A stretch of DNA of 41,219 nucleotides from Actinomycetales bacterium (GCA_012719445.1 JAAYAH010000005.1:1-41219); one strand, 5' to 3'; shown: positions 8,253-14,844, counted from the first letter of the stretch. Translations and numbers: made by a program. Notes: a model not told the origin generated them from the letters alone.

Positions 8253-8814
8253 AGGAGAGCGCGGCGAGCAGTCCGGTCATCGCCGGGCAGCCCGGGACCC
8301 GGCCGTCCCTGATCAACCCGGGCAGGTCACCCGGGCGCACCCAGTACAGCCGGTCGGCCTCGTGGGCGTCCCGGGGCTCGCCCACCTGCGCCAGCGCCGC
8401 TGCGTGCGCGAAGTGGAACCGCTGGGTGCTCACGCCGTCGGAGGCGTTCGCCGTGAGGAAGACCGTCGGTGGCGAGATCTCCCACCCCGTCTCCTCCAGC
8501 ACCTCACGCACCGCGGCGTCGGTGACGGACTCGCCCGCTTCGATGCCCCCTGCGGGCAGCTCGAACCCCGCGGTGTCGGTGATGAATCGGTGCCGGTACA
8601 GGAGCAGCACCCCCCGGTCGGGGTGTTGCACGACGACGCACACCGCCTCGTAGGGGATCACCACGACGTGGTGCTCGTACCGCATGCCGGCCACCGGCTC
8701 GACATCGACCAGTTCGAGTGCCATCCAGGGACTGTCGTAGACCGGACGCCGTCCGTGCACGGTCCAGCGTCGGGGATCGGGCAGGCTCTCGACTCCGGTG
8801 TACTCCTGGATCAC
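8230..8814 (-). CDS. Nudix hydrolase
   Basis: 194 residues from the chosen start. The Nudix box is complete: GGIEAGESVTDAAVREVLEETGW gives Gx5Ex7REVxEExG (written here for recognition of the metal-binding Glu residues). It is preceded by YRHRFITDTAGFELPAGG, as in ADP-ribose pyrophosphatase-like members. Substrate probably a nucleoside diphosphate linked to a sugar or similar moiety; this cannot be set from the sequence. Start is uncertain: GTG 8814 follows GGAGCCGGA and gives an N-terminus ending in RRWTVHGRRPVYDSPW, typical of this group; the frame stays open to 9054, but that part does not resemble a Nudix N-terminus. Confidence 0.75.
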   Translation of the reverse strand: MIQEYTGVESLPDPRRWTVHGRRPVYDSPWMALELVDVEPVAGMRYEHHVVVIPYEAVCVVVQHPDRGVLLLYRHRFITDTAGFELPAGGIEAGESVTDAAVREVLEETGWEISPPTVFLTANASDGVSTQRFHFAHAAALAQVGEPRDAHEADRLYWVRPGDLPGLIRDGRVPGCPAMTGLLAALSFGCLAAD

Positions 8815-9020
8815 TCCGGCTCCGGTGGGGATCGTCGTCCGGCAACCGGGATCCGGAGCCGTCGACGGCAACCGTAGCCGCACCCGAAGGACGGCGACGG
8901 ACGCCGGTGAGCACGCAGGGACGGGACCGCGGCTGAGACCGGAGCAGATCACCGGCCACTGATCGATCGTCATCAAGACGAGACCGACCCCGTCCTCGAC
9001 CAAGAGTCGACCCCGACCCA

Positions 9021-9067
9021 TAATGTAACCCGATCTGGTCGTAATGTAACTCACCTGTGGTTACATT
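9021..9067. promoter_or_regulatory. Three-site TAATGTAAC operator/promoter before the AlbA_2 gene
   Basis: TAATGTAAC occurs at 9021-9029 and 9042-9050, exactly 21 bp (two helical turns) apart. GTTACATT at 9060-9067 is the exact reverse complement of AATGTAAC at 9043-9050, across a 9-bp spacer. The last half-site contains TACATT (9062-9067), a TAnnnT -10 ending 6 nt before ATG 9074, so a bound repressor would cover a leaderless promoter. Autoregulation by the downstream protein, which has a C-terminal winged helix, is a reasonable inference. Confidence 0.6.
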
Positions 9068-9073
9068 GCATCC

Positions 9074-10504
9074 ATGACAGGCACCGTCGAGGACCTGGTT
9101 CGTACTCTGCGCGCCTCCGGAGGGGACTGCACCGAGGTCGAGGTCAAGGCAGCCGCCGGCGGACTACCGGCCTCCCTCACCGCCTCGTTGAGCGCCTTGG
9201 CCAACCTTCCCGGCGGCGGAACCATCATCCTGGGACTCGACGAACGGACCGACTTCCGGCCCGTCCACCTCACCGATCCACAGAGTCTCAAACAGGGACT
9301 GGCGACCATAGCCCGCTCCTACACGCCCCCGGTGCAGTTGACCATCACCGACGGTCTCGTCGATGGCCGACCAGTGATCGTTGCCCGGGTTCACGAGTGC
9401 GACCGCTCCGCCAAACCGTGTCGTGTCAGTGCGACCGGGACGGCCTACCTGCGCGGCTACGGCGGAGACTTCCAGCTCTCCGACCTGGAGGAGCAAGGAT
9501 TCCTGGCGGCCCGTCGACCACCACTGTTCGACCGCGAACCGGTCGATGACGCCCGAAGAGAGGACCTCGACCCCGAACTCGTCGCCATGTACATCACCAC
9601 CGTCCACGACCGCGATCCTCACGGTCTGGGACGCTTCGCCGACGACGAACTGCTGCGCCACGCTGGAGTCATCACTGCCGCCGACCAACCCACCGTGGCT
9701 GGGGTACTCGCCCTCGGACTGCACCCCCAGCGGTTCTTCCCCCGCTACGTCATCCAGGCCGGCGCCGAGCCGCGCCCTGACGATCCCCCAGGAGTCCGGG
9801 CCCGCAACCAGCTCACCATCACCGGACCCATCCCTCGCATGCTCGACACCGCCATGGACTGGGCCCGCCGCACCTTCGACACCACCATCGTCACCGCCTC
9901 GGACGGAACCGTCCACGACCGCAGCGCCTACCCCCTCGTCGCCTTCCGCGAGATCATCACCAACGCGTTGATCCACCGCGATCTTGACCACTGGTCACAG
10001 CCCTTCGCCATCGAAGTGCGCCTGCGCCGTGACCGACTGGTTGTCACCAACCCCGGAGGTCTCTTCGGCATCACCGTCGACCGTCTCGGTCGCGACGCCG
10101 TCACCTCCGCCCGCAACCCCCGACTGGTATCGATCTGCCAGCACCTGCGCTCCCCCGACACCGGTGCCCGCATCATCGAAGCTCTCGCCAGCGGCATCCC
10201 CACCATCGCCAATGCCCTGGCAACCCAGGGCCTACCCCCCGCCACCTACATCGACACCAACATCCGCTTCACCGTCCTCGTGCACCCCGCGCCGTCACGC
10301 CCCCGAACCACCATGACGTTGAACCGCACCGAACAACGCATCTACGACGCCCTGGCCACAGGACCCCGCACAGTCGCCGAGCTCCAGACAGAACTCACCC
10401 TGACCGCGCCGAACATCAGGAAGGCGCTCCGCAACCTCCGCCAGCACAACCTCGTGCATCAGGACGGTGGCAGGGGCCGACCCACCAGCTATCGCCACAC
10501 CTGA
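9074..10504 (+). CDS. AlbA_2 (Schlafen-like) / HATPase_c_4 putative transcriptional regulator
   Basis: 476 residues. N-terminal AlbA_2/Schlafen-AlbA domain (about 15-130: E-x-E-x-K near residue 22, then NLPGGGTIILGL), a middle part typical of ATP-dependent RecG-like proteins without helicase motifs, the GHKL-like segment FREIITNALIHRDLDHW followed by NPGGLFG, and a C-terminal winged helix (LNRTEQRIYDALATGPRTVAELQ...). Such proteins are called AlbA_2 or DUF4062-neighbour regulators and are common on mobile elements; some Schlafen-AlbA proteins act in phage defence, but that is not shown for this group. Leaderless start at ATG 9074 behind a three-site operator. The stop lies 43 bp from the outermost tRNA-Ser fragment. 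Confidence 0.8.
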   Translation: MTGTVEDLVRTLRASGGDCTEVEVKAAAGGLPASLTASLSALANLPGGGTIILGLDERTDFRPVHLTDPQSLKQGLATIARSYTPPVQLTITDGLVDGRPVIVARVHECDRSAKPCRVSATGTAYLRGYGGDFQLSDLEEQGFLAARRPPLFDREPVDDARREDLDPELVAMYITTVHDRDPHGLGRFADDELLRHAGVITAADQPTVAGVLALGLHPQRFFPRYVIQAGAEPRPDDPPGVRARNQLTITGPIPRMLDTAMDWARRTFDTTIVTASDGTVHDRSAYPLVAFREIITNALIHRDLDHWSQPFAIEVRLRRDRLVVTNPGGLFGITVDRLGRDAVTSARNPRLVSICQHLRSPDTGARIIEALASGIPTIANALATQGLPPATYIDTNIRFTVLVHPAPSRPRTTMTLNRTEQRIYDALATGPRTVAELQTELTLTAPNIRKALRNLRQHNLVHQDGGRGRPTSYRHT

Positions 10505-10546
10505 GGCATAGCCCCCAGCAGGGCCGGGCATCGTGTCGGTTCACCG

Positions 10547-10601
10547 CGGTGGCGGTGGGATTCGAACCCACGGAGGGCTTGCACCCTCACACGCTTTCGA
10601 G
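10547..10601 (-). repeat. tRNA-Ser 3'-end fragment, copy A (putative att site)
   Basis: 55 bp matching the 3' part of the intact tRNA-Ser gene (14181-14235), from the anticodon loop to the discriminator base, with 3 differences. Beyond the anticodon loop the sequence turns into ACCTGCGAACCACCGTCC, so the tRNA 5' half is missing and this cannot make a tRNA. The usual hairpin beside it is degraded here. It marks the left end of the array. Confidence 0.85.
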
Positions 10602-10925
10602 ACCTGCGAACCACCGTCCAGGACCATCCATCCGCGTCCTGACCAGCCACAACGCCGCGAGACAGACGGTGGTGGACGTCGGCAAACGCACCTGGACAAG
10701 ACCGAGACTGAGACCACCGATGACGCTCACGGCCCTCACGTCGCTGTGCCGCGTGGCACGCCACCAGGCAGCGCTCCTCAAGCCTGACCAGGCAGCGACC
10801 GGTTGTTCGGTCCTGGGCAAGGAAATCGAACCGAACATGCCCAAGCCCCGAGCCAACCGAATTTGTTCGGTATACTTATTGAGGCCCAAACCAAACAACG
10901 TCTCCGTCGAGATCCCGGAGGCCCC
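10602..10925. other. Iteron-bearing arm of copy A and Fic promoter region
   Basis: No gene. 10612-10641 holds CGTCCAGGAC / CATCCATCCG / CGTCCTGACC, three iterons at 10-bp spacing (the middle one altered), followed by the conserved GAGACAGACG block and GAGACTGAGACC (10700-10715). At 10864-10876 the dyad CCGAA-TTTG-TTCGG runs into TATACT (10871-10876), a clear -10 for the fic gene; CCGAAC and TTGTTCGG also occur 50-70 bp upstream, suggesting further half-sites. Confidence 0.55.
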
Positions 10926-11924
10926 ATGGCACGGGGAAGACCGTCGCGAGCCACCGTCTACGCACGTCTCAGCGAGGCTATCGACGACCTCAACGCGCGA
11001 CTTGGCGGTCTGCCCACCCCGGTGGAGGCCGAGGACATCTGGGACGACCTCTGGCACCAGGAGGCTCACCACTCCACTGCGCTGGAGGGCAACACCCTGG
11101 TCCTCCAACAGGTCCGCAAGCTGCTGGACGAGGGACGAGCGGTCGGCTCCCGGGTACTCCGCGAGTACATGGAGGTCACCGGCTATGCCGATGCCGCACG
11201 ATGGGTATACGGCCAAGCCCTCGAACCGGGCGAGTGGAGCACCGGTGATCTCGTGTGCCTCCAAGAGGTCCGATCAGTCCACCACCAAGCGATGGCCCCC
11301 GCGTGGTCTGTCGCTCCGCACCCCCACGCCGACGACAGAGAAGGCCCCGGCAACTTCCGCCGCCACAACATCGCGCCCTTCGCCGAGGGGATGACACCGC
11401 CGCCCTGGCCCGAGGTCGACGCCCAGATGCGCGACTGGATCACCTTGGTCAACTCCGCACGAACCCCGGGCGACCGCCCCCTACCGGAGGTCCTGGCAGA
11501 GATCCACAACCGGTTCGAACGCGTCCACCCCTTCCTCGACGGCAACGGACGTACCGGACGCCTACTGCTCAACCTCGTCCTCGTCCGGCTCCACTACCCC
11601 CCGGCGATCATCTACAAGAACCAACGCACCAACTACCTCACCGCGATGCACAAGGCCGATGACGGCGACTTCGGACCACTCGGTGAACTCATCGCACGCG
11701 CAGTGACCGACAATCTCAACCGCTTCGTCGTCCCCGCCATCGCCGGCCCCTCACGGCTCGTCCCACTCACGAGCCTCGCCAGCACAACAAGCATCAGCGC
11801 CAACGCACTGCGCGTGGCTGCCGTACGAGGCCGCCTCCGAGCACAGAAGACCCCCAGCGGCGTCTGGCTCAGCTCCCAGAAGTGGGTCACGGACTACCTG
11901 AACTCCAGACACCAGCGCACGTGA
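10926..11924 (+). CDS. Fic domain AMPylase, class II (self-inhibited)
   Basis: 332 residues. The catalytic Fic motif is complete: HPFLDGNGRTGR with His201. The inhibitory motif (S/T)xxxE(G/N) lies N-terminal to it as Ser50-Thr-Ala-Leu-Glu54-Gly55-Asn56, so the protein is a class II Fic whose activity is blocked by its own helix; this fits the absence of a separate antitoxin gene. The N-terminal SRATVYARLSEAIDDLNARL and the C-terminal winged-helix-like tail (TTSISANALRVAAVRGRL) follow the common Fic/DUF4172-type layout. Family members transfer AMP to Ser/Thr/Tyr of target proteins, including gyrase and topoisomerase IV. Start ATG 10926 has GGAGG 4 nt upstream and TATACT 50 bp upstream. It is the only gene between tRNA fragments A and B. 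Confidence 0.88.
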   Translation: MARGRPSRATVYARLSEAIDDLNARLGGLPTPVEAEDIWDDLWHQEAHHSTALEGNTLVLQQVRKLLDEGRAVGSRVLREYMEVTGYADAARWVYGQALEPGEWSTGDLVCLQEVRSVHHQAMAPAWSVAPHPHADDREGPGNFRRHNIAPFAEGMTPPPWPEVDAQMRDWITLVNSARTPGDRPLPEVLAEIHNRFERVHPFLDGNGRTGRLLLNLVLVRLHYPPAIIYKNQRTNYLTAMHKADDGDFGPLGELIARAVTDNLNRFVVPAIAGPSRLVPLTSLASTTSISANALRVAAVRGRLRAQKTPSGVWLSSQKWVTDYLNSRHQRT

Positions 11925-12017
11925 GTTCCAAGGCGCCCTCACCAGCGATCCACGAAGGAGCATCCCCGCGCACATGCCCTGTCCCCCAAATGAGACGAGA
12001 ACTGCGACGAGAAGCCA

Positions 12018-12054
12018 CGATGCCCGGCCCCGCACTTGCGGAGACCGGGCATCG
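12018..12054. terminator. Hairpin beside tRNA fragment B
   Basis: CGATGCCCGG (12018-12027) pairs with CCGGGCATCG (12045-12054). It corresponds to the hairpin just downstream of the intact tRNA-Ser gene (14130-14169), so it travelled with the tRNA 3' end. Confidence 0.6.
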
Positions 12055-12067
12055 CGCCTGTTCAGAG

Positions 12068-12122
12068 CGGTGGCGGTGGGATTTGAACCCACGGAGGGCT
12101 TGCCCCCTCACACGCTGTCGAG
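12068..12122 (-). repeat. tRNA-Ser 3'-end fragment, copy B (putative att site)
   Basis: 55 bp with 3 differences from the intact gene (one in the variable arm, one next to the anticodon loop, and one shared by all fragment copies). Beyond it the sequence is CACTGCGACGCACCGTCC, not tRNA. It lies 1,521 bp from copy A and 1,045 bp from copy C. CGTCCACCGG / CGTCCGGCAG / CGTCCTGAGC follows at 12137-12166, three perfect 10-bp-spaced CGTCC iterons. Confidence 0.88.
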
Positions 12123-12284
12123 CACTGCGACGCACCGTCCACCGGCGTCCGGCAGCGTCCTGAGCAGCCACGACACCGGAGCACAGACGCGGATGGACGT
12201 CGACGAACGCGCCTGGATGAGACCGAAACTGAGACCGGAGAGAACCCCGACTGCGGACCCGGGAGCCCTGGAGGGCTTCCCCGG

Positions 12285-12304
12285 CGATAACACGAGTGTT
12301 ATCG
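12285..12304. promoter_or_regulatory. Perfect inverted repeat operator of the HigBA-type pair
   Basis: CGATAACAC (12285-12293) and GTGTTATCG (12296-12304) are exact reverse complements with a 2-bp centre. The right arm overlaps TATCGT (12300-12305), a TAnnnT -10 ending 6 nt before GTG 12312. Binding of the HTH antitoxin here would shut a leaderless promoter, the usual autoregulation of toxin-antitoxin operons. Confidence 0.65.
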
Positions 12305-12311
12305 TTCCTGG

Positions 12312-12653
12312 GTGGCCTGGACCGTCCTGCTCCACCCCGACGCCGTCACCGAACTGAGCAAGCTCCCCACCCGCGAGAAGGTTGCCATCGACACCGCCCT
12401 GGACAAGCTCCGCGCCATCGGACCCGCCCTCGGATACCCCCACACCAGCGCCATCAAGGGCGCCACCACCCCGCTGCGGGAGCTGCGCCCCCGCCAAGGA
12501 CGCAGCCCCTGGCGGGCCTTCTACCGGCAGATCTCCCAGGTCCTGGTGGTCGGAGCCATCGGACCAGAAGCAGCCGTGGACCCCAAGGGGTTCACCCGCG
12601 CGGTACGCGACGCCGAACAACGACTTCACGAGGTGGAGGAGGACAACGCATGA
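12312..12653 (+). CDS. higB: Type II toxin, HigB/RelE superfamily (Gp49-like)
   Basis: 113 residues. The protein has the compact RelE/HigB pattern: WTVLLHPDAVTELSKLP at the start, a helix pair (EKVAIDTALDKLRAIG), then the strand-rich core IKGATTPLRELRPRQGRSPWRAFYRQ with the basic Arg/Lys residues typical of ribosome-dependent mRNA interferases. Toxin comes before antitoxin, as in HigBA systems. Start GTG 12312 lies directly behind a palindromic operator and leaderless -10. The stop overlaps the antitoxin start (ATGA), so the pair is translationally coupled. A RelE-type mRNase function is inferred from family. Confidence 0.85.
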   Translation: MAWTVLLHPDAVTELSKLPTREKVAIDTALDKLRAIGPALGYPHTSAIKGATTPLRELRPRQGRSPWRAFYRQISQVLVVGAIGPEAAVDPKGFTRAVRDAEQRLHEVEEDNA

Positions 12654-12964
12654 AGCTCTCGGACATGAAGCCACTCGCCGAGGTCGTCGAGGAACACCGC
12701 GCAGACCCCGAGTTCCAGGTCGAGTGGGACCGCCTCGCCTTCGCCCGCGAGGTCGCCAACCACGTCGTGGCCTACCGCACCCAGCACGGCCTGAGCCAAC
12801 GCGACCTCGCCACCGCCATCGGCCTGGCCCAGCCCCAGATCGCCCGCCTGGAGAAGGCCGAACACCAACCGTCCTTCGACACCCTCGCCAGGCTCACCCA
12901 GGCCACCGGACTGACCTTCCGCTTCCAGGTCACCAACGGCGCCATCGAACTACTCTCCGCATAG
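12650..12964 (+). CDS. higA: Antitoxin, XRE-type HTH (HigA)
   Basis: 104 residues. A Cro/C1-type helix-turn-helix occupies about residues 42-96: HGLSQRDLATAIGLAQPQIARLEK with the characteristic SQRDLA and PQIARLE helices. The N-terminal helical part (SDMKPLAEVVEEHRADPEFQVEW) is as in HigA antitoxins paired with Gp49-like toxins. It neutralises the HigB-type toxin and, by family knowledge, represses the operon through the palindrome at 12285-12304. Overlaps the toxin gene by 4 bp. Only gene pair between tRNA fragments B and C. Confidence 0.88.
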   Translation: MKLSDMKPLAEVVEEHRADPEFQVEWDRLAFAREVANHVVAYRTQHGLSQRDLATAIGLAQPQIARLEKAEHQPSFDTLARLTQATGLTFRFQVTNGAIELLSA

Positions 12965-13060
12965 CAGGCGCCAACCCCGACGACCCCCGTCCCCGGACCC
13001 TTGCCCCCACTCCTGGCGGGTCCGCTGCTCGCGGATGAGACTGAGATTGGGACTGGACGC

Positions 13061-13101
13061 CACGATGCCCGGCCCCAAGATCAGCGGGGCCGGGCATCGT
13101 G
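13061..13101. terminator. Hairpin beside tRNA fragment C
   Basis: Perfect 16-bp stem, CACGATGCCCGGCCCC (13061-13076) with GGGGCCGGGCATCGTG (13086-13101), 9-nt loop. Same relative position as the hairpin after the intact tRNA gene, here better paired. A tRNA terminator is the simplest function; it may also be part of the recombination module. Confidence 0.7.
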
Positions 13102-13112
13102 CCTGTTCAGAG

Positions 13113-13167
13113 CGGTGGCGGTGGGATTTGAACCCACGGAGGGCTTGCGCCCTCACACGCTTTCGAG
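13113..13167 (-). repeat. tRNA-Ser 3'-end fragment, copy C (putative att site)
   Basis: 55 bp with a single difference from the intact tRNA-Ser gene; identity continues outward through GCCTGTTCAGAG to the hairpin. Beyond the anticodon loop it reads CACTGCGAACCACCGTCC. 13179-13208 holds CGTCCAGGAA / CGTCCAGCGA / CGTCCTGACC, three iterons at exactly 10 bp. Distance to the intact copy is 1,068 bp. Confidence 0.9.
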
Positions 13168-13482
13168 CACTGCGAACCACCGTCCAGGAACGTCCAGCGA
13201 CGTCCTGACCAGGCGCGATTCGGCGAGACAGACGCGGATGGACGCCCGCGAACGACGATGAACGAGACGAGAAATGAGACTGGGCGCAACATCCATCGCA
13301 CGCGGGTAACTCGCCAAAGATGTGACCTCGACTGCTTTCGATCGACAGTGCCGCCCAGCAGGGCATCTCACCATTCTGATCTTCGCCAAGCACACAGGGT
13401 CAGCAGATTAGGCCTCAAGATCGCGGGTCAAGGCCAATCGTCTTGTTCTTCCAGGACCCAGCCTCCTCTGGCCAGCCCAGCG
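13168..13482. other. Iteron arm of copy C and non-coding stretch
   Basis: No gene found. The first 130 bp hold the CGTCC iterons, the GAGACAGACGCGGATGGACG block (13226-13245) and a GAGACGAGAAATGAGAC block (13264-13280), all shared with copies A and B. The remaining about 200 bp up to the nitroreductase stop show nothing recognisable and no integrase remnant. Confidence 0.6.
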
Positions 13483-13977
13483 TCAGACGTCTCCGGCATC
13501 TGAGTGGGAGGGCTCCACGACCCGGATCCGCAACATCGCCTTGCCTGCGGCGAAGCGCTCCAGCCTGGGTCGGGCCGCCCACGGCGGTACTCCTTCTGCC
13601 ATCAGCATCATGCGCATCATGACCGGATGCCGCTGCAGTCGCAGCTCAAGGAAGTCCGCCAAGCCTGCGGCATCCACGATCGGAGTGCCATCTCCCTCGA
13701 GAACGCGATCCCGCACGCGGATCGTCACGTGCGGGTGCGCGACGACGTTGCGGAACCAGTCAGCGCGAGGCCCCCGGGCCGACATCACGCAGTAGGTGCC
13801 GTCGACATCCTCGTACTGCAAGGGCGTCACCCGTTGCAGTCCCGAAGTCCGACCGATCGTGGTGAGCAGCAGGACCCTGTCTTGCGGGCCACGGCCCGAG
13901 CCGATGGCCTTGGCGGCCCCACGACGGTTCATCGCTCGCATGACCCGCCATAGCAGCGGCGTCCGTTGCTCGCCCAT
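13483..13977 (-). CDS. Deazaflavin (F420)-dependent nitroreductase family protein
   Basis: 164 residues of the Ddn/FDOR-A split-barrel family, common in actinobacteria. Typical features: GRGPQDRVLLLTTIGRTSGLQRVTPLQYEDVDG (first strands and the RxTxxxxxTPL segment), ADWFRNVVAHPHVTIRVRDR (the W-x-x-N-x-x-x-x-P element of the family) and a C-terminal helix before MLRIRVVEP. Members reduce quinones, enones or nitro compounds with F420H2. Start ATG 13977 has GGAAGGA upstream; the frame is open further but without homology. It is the only gene between tRNA fragment C and the intact tRNA gene and is read away from the tRNA, opposite to the cargo of the other segments. Confidence 0.85.
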   Translation of the reverse strand: MGEQRTPLLWRVMRAMNRRGAAKAIGSGRGPQDRVLLLTTIGRTSGLQRVTPLQYEDVDGTYCVMSARGPRADWFRNVVAHPHVTIRVRDRVLEGDGTPIVDAAGLADFLELRLQRHPVMMRMMLMAEGVPPWAARPRLERFAAGKAMLRIRVVEPSHSDAGDV

Positions 13978-14129
13978 GGCCGCATCCTTCCACCTGGAGC
14001 CCCTGCCACGGAGCCCCATCGGCCCTCGCCGCCAGTGCGGTGACCACCAACGTTCACCGGGTCGCAGACCCGGCGTCACACGGGGGAGCTCATCGTGGAC
14101 CAACTGAGACCAACACTGAGACCACACGC

Positions 14130-14169
14130 CACGATGCCCGGTCCCGCGACTCGGGGGCCGGGCATCGTG
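14130..14169 (-). terminator. tRNA-Ser terminator hairpin
   Basis: CACGATGCCCGG (14130-14141) pairs with CCGGGCATCGTG (14158-14169), 12 bp, with extra inner C-G pairs. It lies 11 nt past the 3' end of the tRNA gene on the minus strand. Confidence 0.7.
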
Positions 14170-14180
14170 CCTGTTCAGAG

Positions 14181-14267
14181 CGGTGGCGGTGGGATTTGAA
14201 CCCACGGAGGACTTGCGCCCTCACACGCTTTCGAGGCGTGCTCCTTCGGCCGCTCGGACACACCACC
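14181..14267 (-). tRNA. tRNA-Ser (anticodon CGA)
   Basis: 87-nt class II tRNA with a long variable arm. Acceptor stem GGTGGTG pairs with CGCCACC, discriminator G at 14181; D arm GTCCGAGCGGCCGAAGGAGC; anticodon stem CACGC/GCGTG with loop CTCGAAA, giving anticodon CGA (reads UCG); variable arm GAGGGCGCAAGTCCTC; T loop TTCAAAT in stem GTGGG/CCCAC. No encoded CCA (followed by CTC). It lies 93 bp downstream of tadA on the same strand. Its 3' end is the boundary of the cassette-like array to the left, as expected of a tRNA integration site. Confidence 0.96.
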
Positions 14268-14359
14268 GCGGGCAAGGATAGTGGATGCGACCGGCTGGGG
14301 CCGACTGGCTATGACGCCGGACGACGGTCCCACCGGACGACGATCGCGCCGGGCGACGG

Positions 14360-14791
14360 TCACCGGACGGCGTCGAAGAAGTCCCGGAGCAGAGCGGCGC
14401 ACTCGTCCTCGCGGACACCCCCGTACACCTCGACCCGGTGGTTCAGCCGGGAGTCCCGGACGACGTCCCGCACCGATCCCGCGGCACCCGCCTTGGCGTC
14501 CCAGGCCCCGAACACCAGCGTCGAGATCCGGGCCAGGACGAGTGCCCCGGCACACATCGTGCACGGCTCCAGGGTGACGACCAGGGTGCAGCCCTCCAGC
14601 CGCCAGGAGCCCGTCACGGTCGAGGCCCGGCGCAGGGCGATGATCTCGGCGTGCGCCGTCGGGTCGCCGGTGGCCTCCCGCAGGTTGTGCCCAGCTCCCA
14701 GCAGAGCCCGGTCCGGGCCGAGGACCACGGCTCCCACCGGGACGTCGCCGGACGGCAGGGCGGCTCTCGCCTCGGCCAGGGCACGGCCCAT
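14360..14791 (-). CDS. tadA: tRNA adenosine(34) deaminase TadA
   Basis: 143 residues. Deaminates A34 of tRNA-Arg(ACG) to inosine. Zinc-binding and catalytic residues are all present: HAE (in DPTAHAEIIAL, His ligand and proton-shuttling Glu) and PCTMC (in LVVTLEPCTMCAGALV). The C-terminal RVEVYGGVREDECAALLRDFF matches the tRNA-recognition helix region of TadA (usually ...G-x-x-x-x-E-C-x-x-L-L-x-x-F-F). Start ATG 14791 is the only in-frame start near the expected EWM N-terminus. Follows the companion gene by 53 bp, likely one operon. Confidence 0.93.
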   Translation of the reverse strand: MGRALAEARAALPSGDVPVGAVVLGPDRALLGAGHNLREATGDPTAHAEIIALRRASTVTGSWRLEGCTLVVTLEPCTMCAGALVLARISTLVFGAWDAKAGAAGSVRDVVRDSRLNHRVEVYGGVREDECAALLRDFFDAVR

Positions 14792-14844
14792 CCACTCCGG
14801 GGCACCGCCCCACCCCGGCGGAGGACGCCCTGCGGGACGACGGG

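Noticed and set aside
8930-9000. A fifth, leftmost att module near the GAGACCG motifs before the AlbA_2 gene
   Set aside because: GAGAC-like motifs occur, but there is no tRNA fragment, hairpin or CGTCC iteron set.
8815-9054. N-terminal extension of the Nudix protein
   Set aside because: The frame is open but the residues are unlike the family, and a better start with an upstream purine-rich site lies at 8814; kept as uncertain only.
10803-10925. Separate FicA-type antitoxin upstream of fic
   Set aside because: No complete small gene with the inhibitory motif; the motif is inside the Fic protein itself.
10547-13167. Fragments A-C as functional tRNA genes
   Set aside because: All lack the acceptor 5' strand, D arm and 5' half of the anticodon stem; only the 3' part is present.
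10612-13208. CRISPR array
   Set aside because: The repeats are spaced by over 1 kb and contain genes between them; there are no short unique spacers and no cas genes.
13168-13482. Integrase or excisionase remnant in the non-coding part of the C-D segment
   Set aside because: No reading frame with the tyrosine recombinase R-H-R-Y pattern or an excisionase HTH could be seen.
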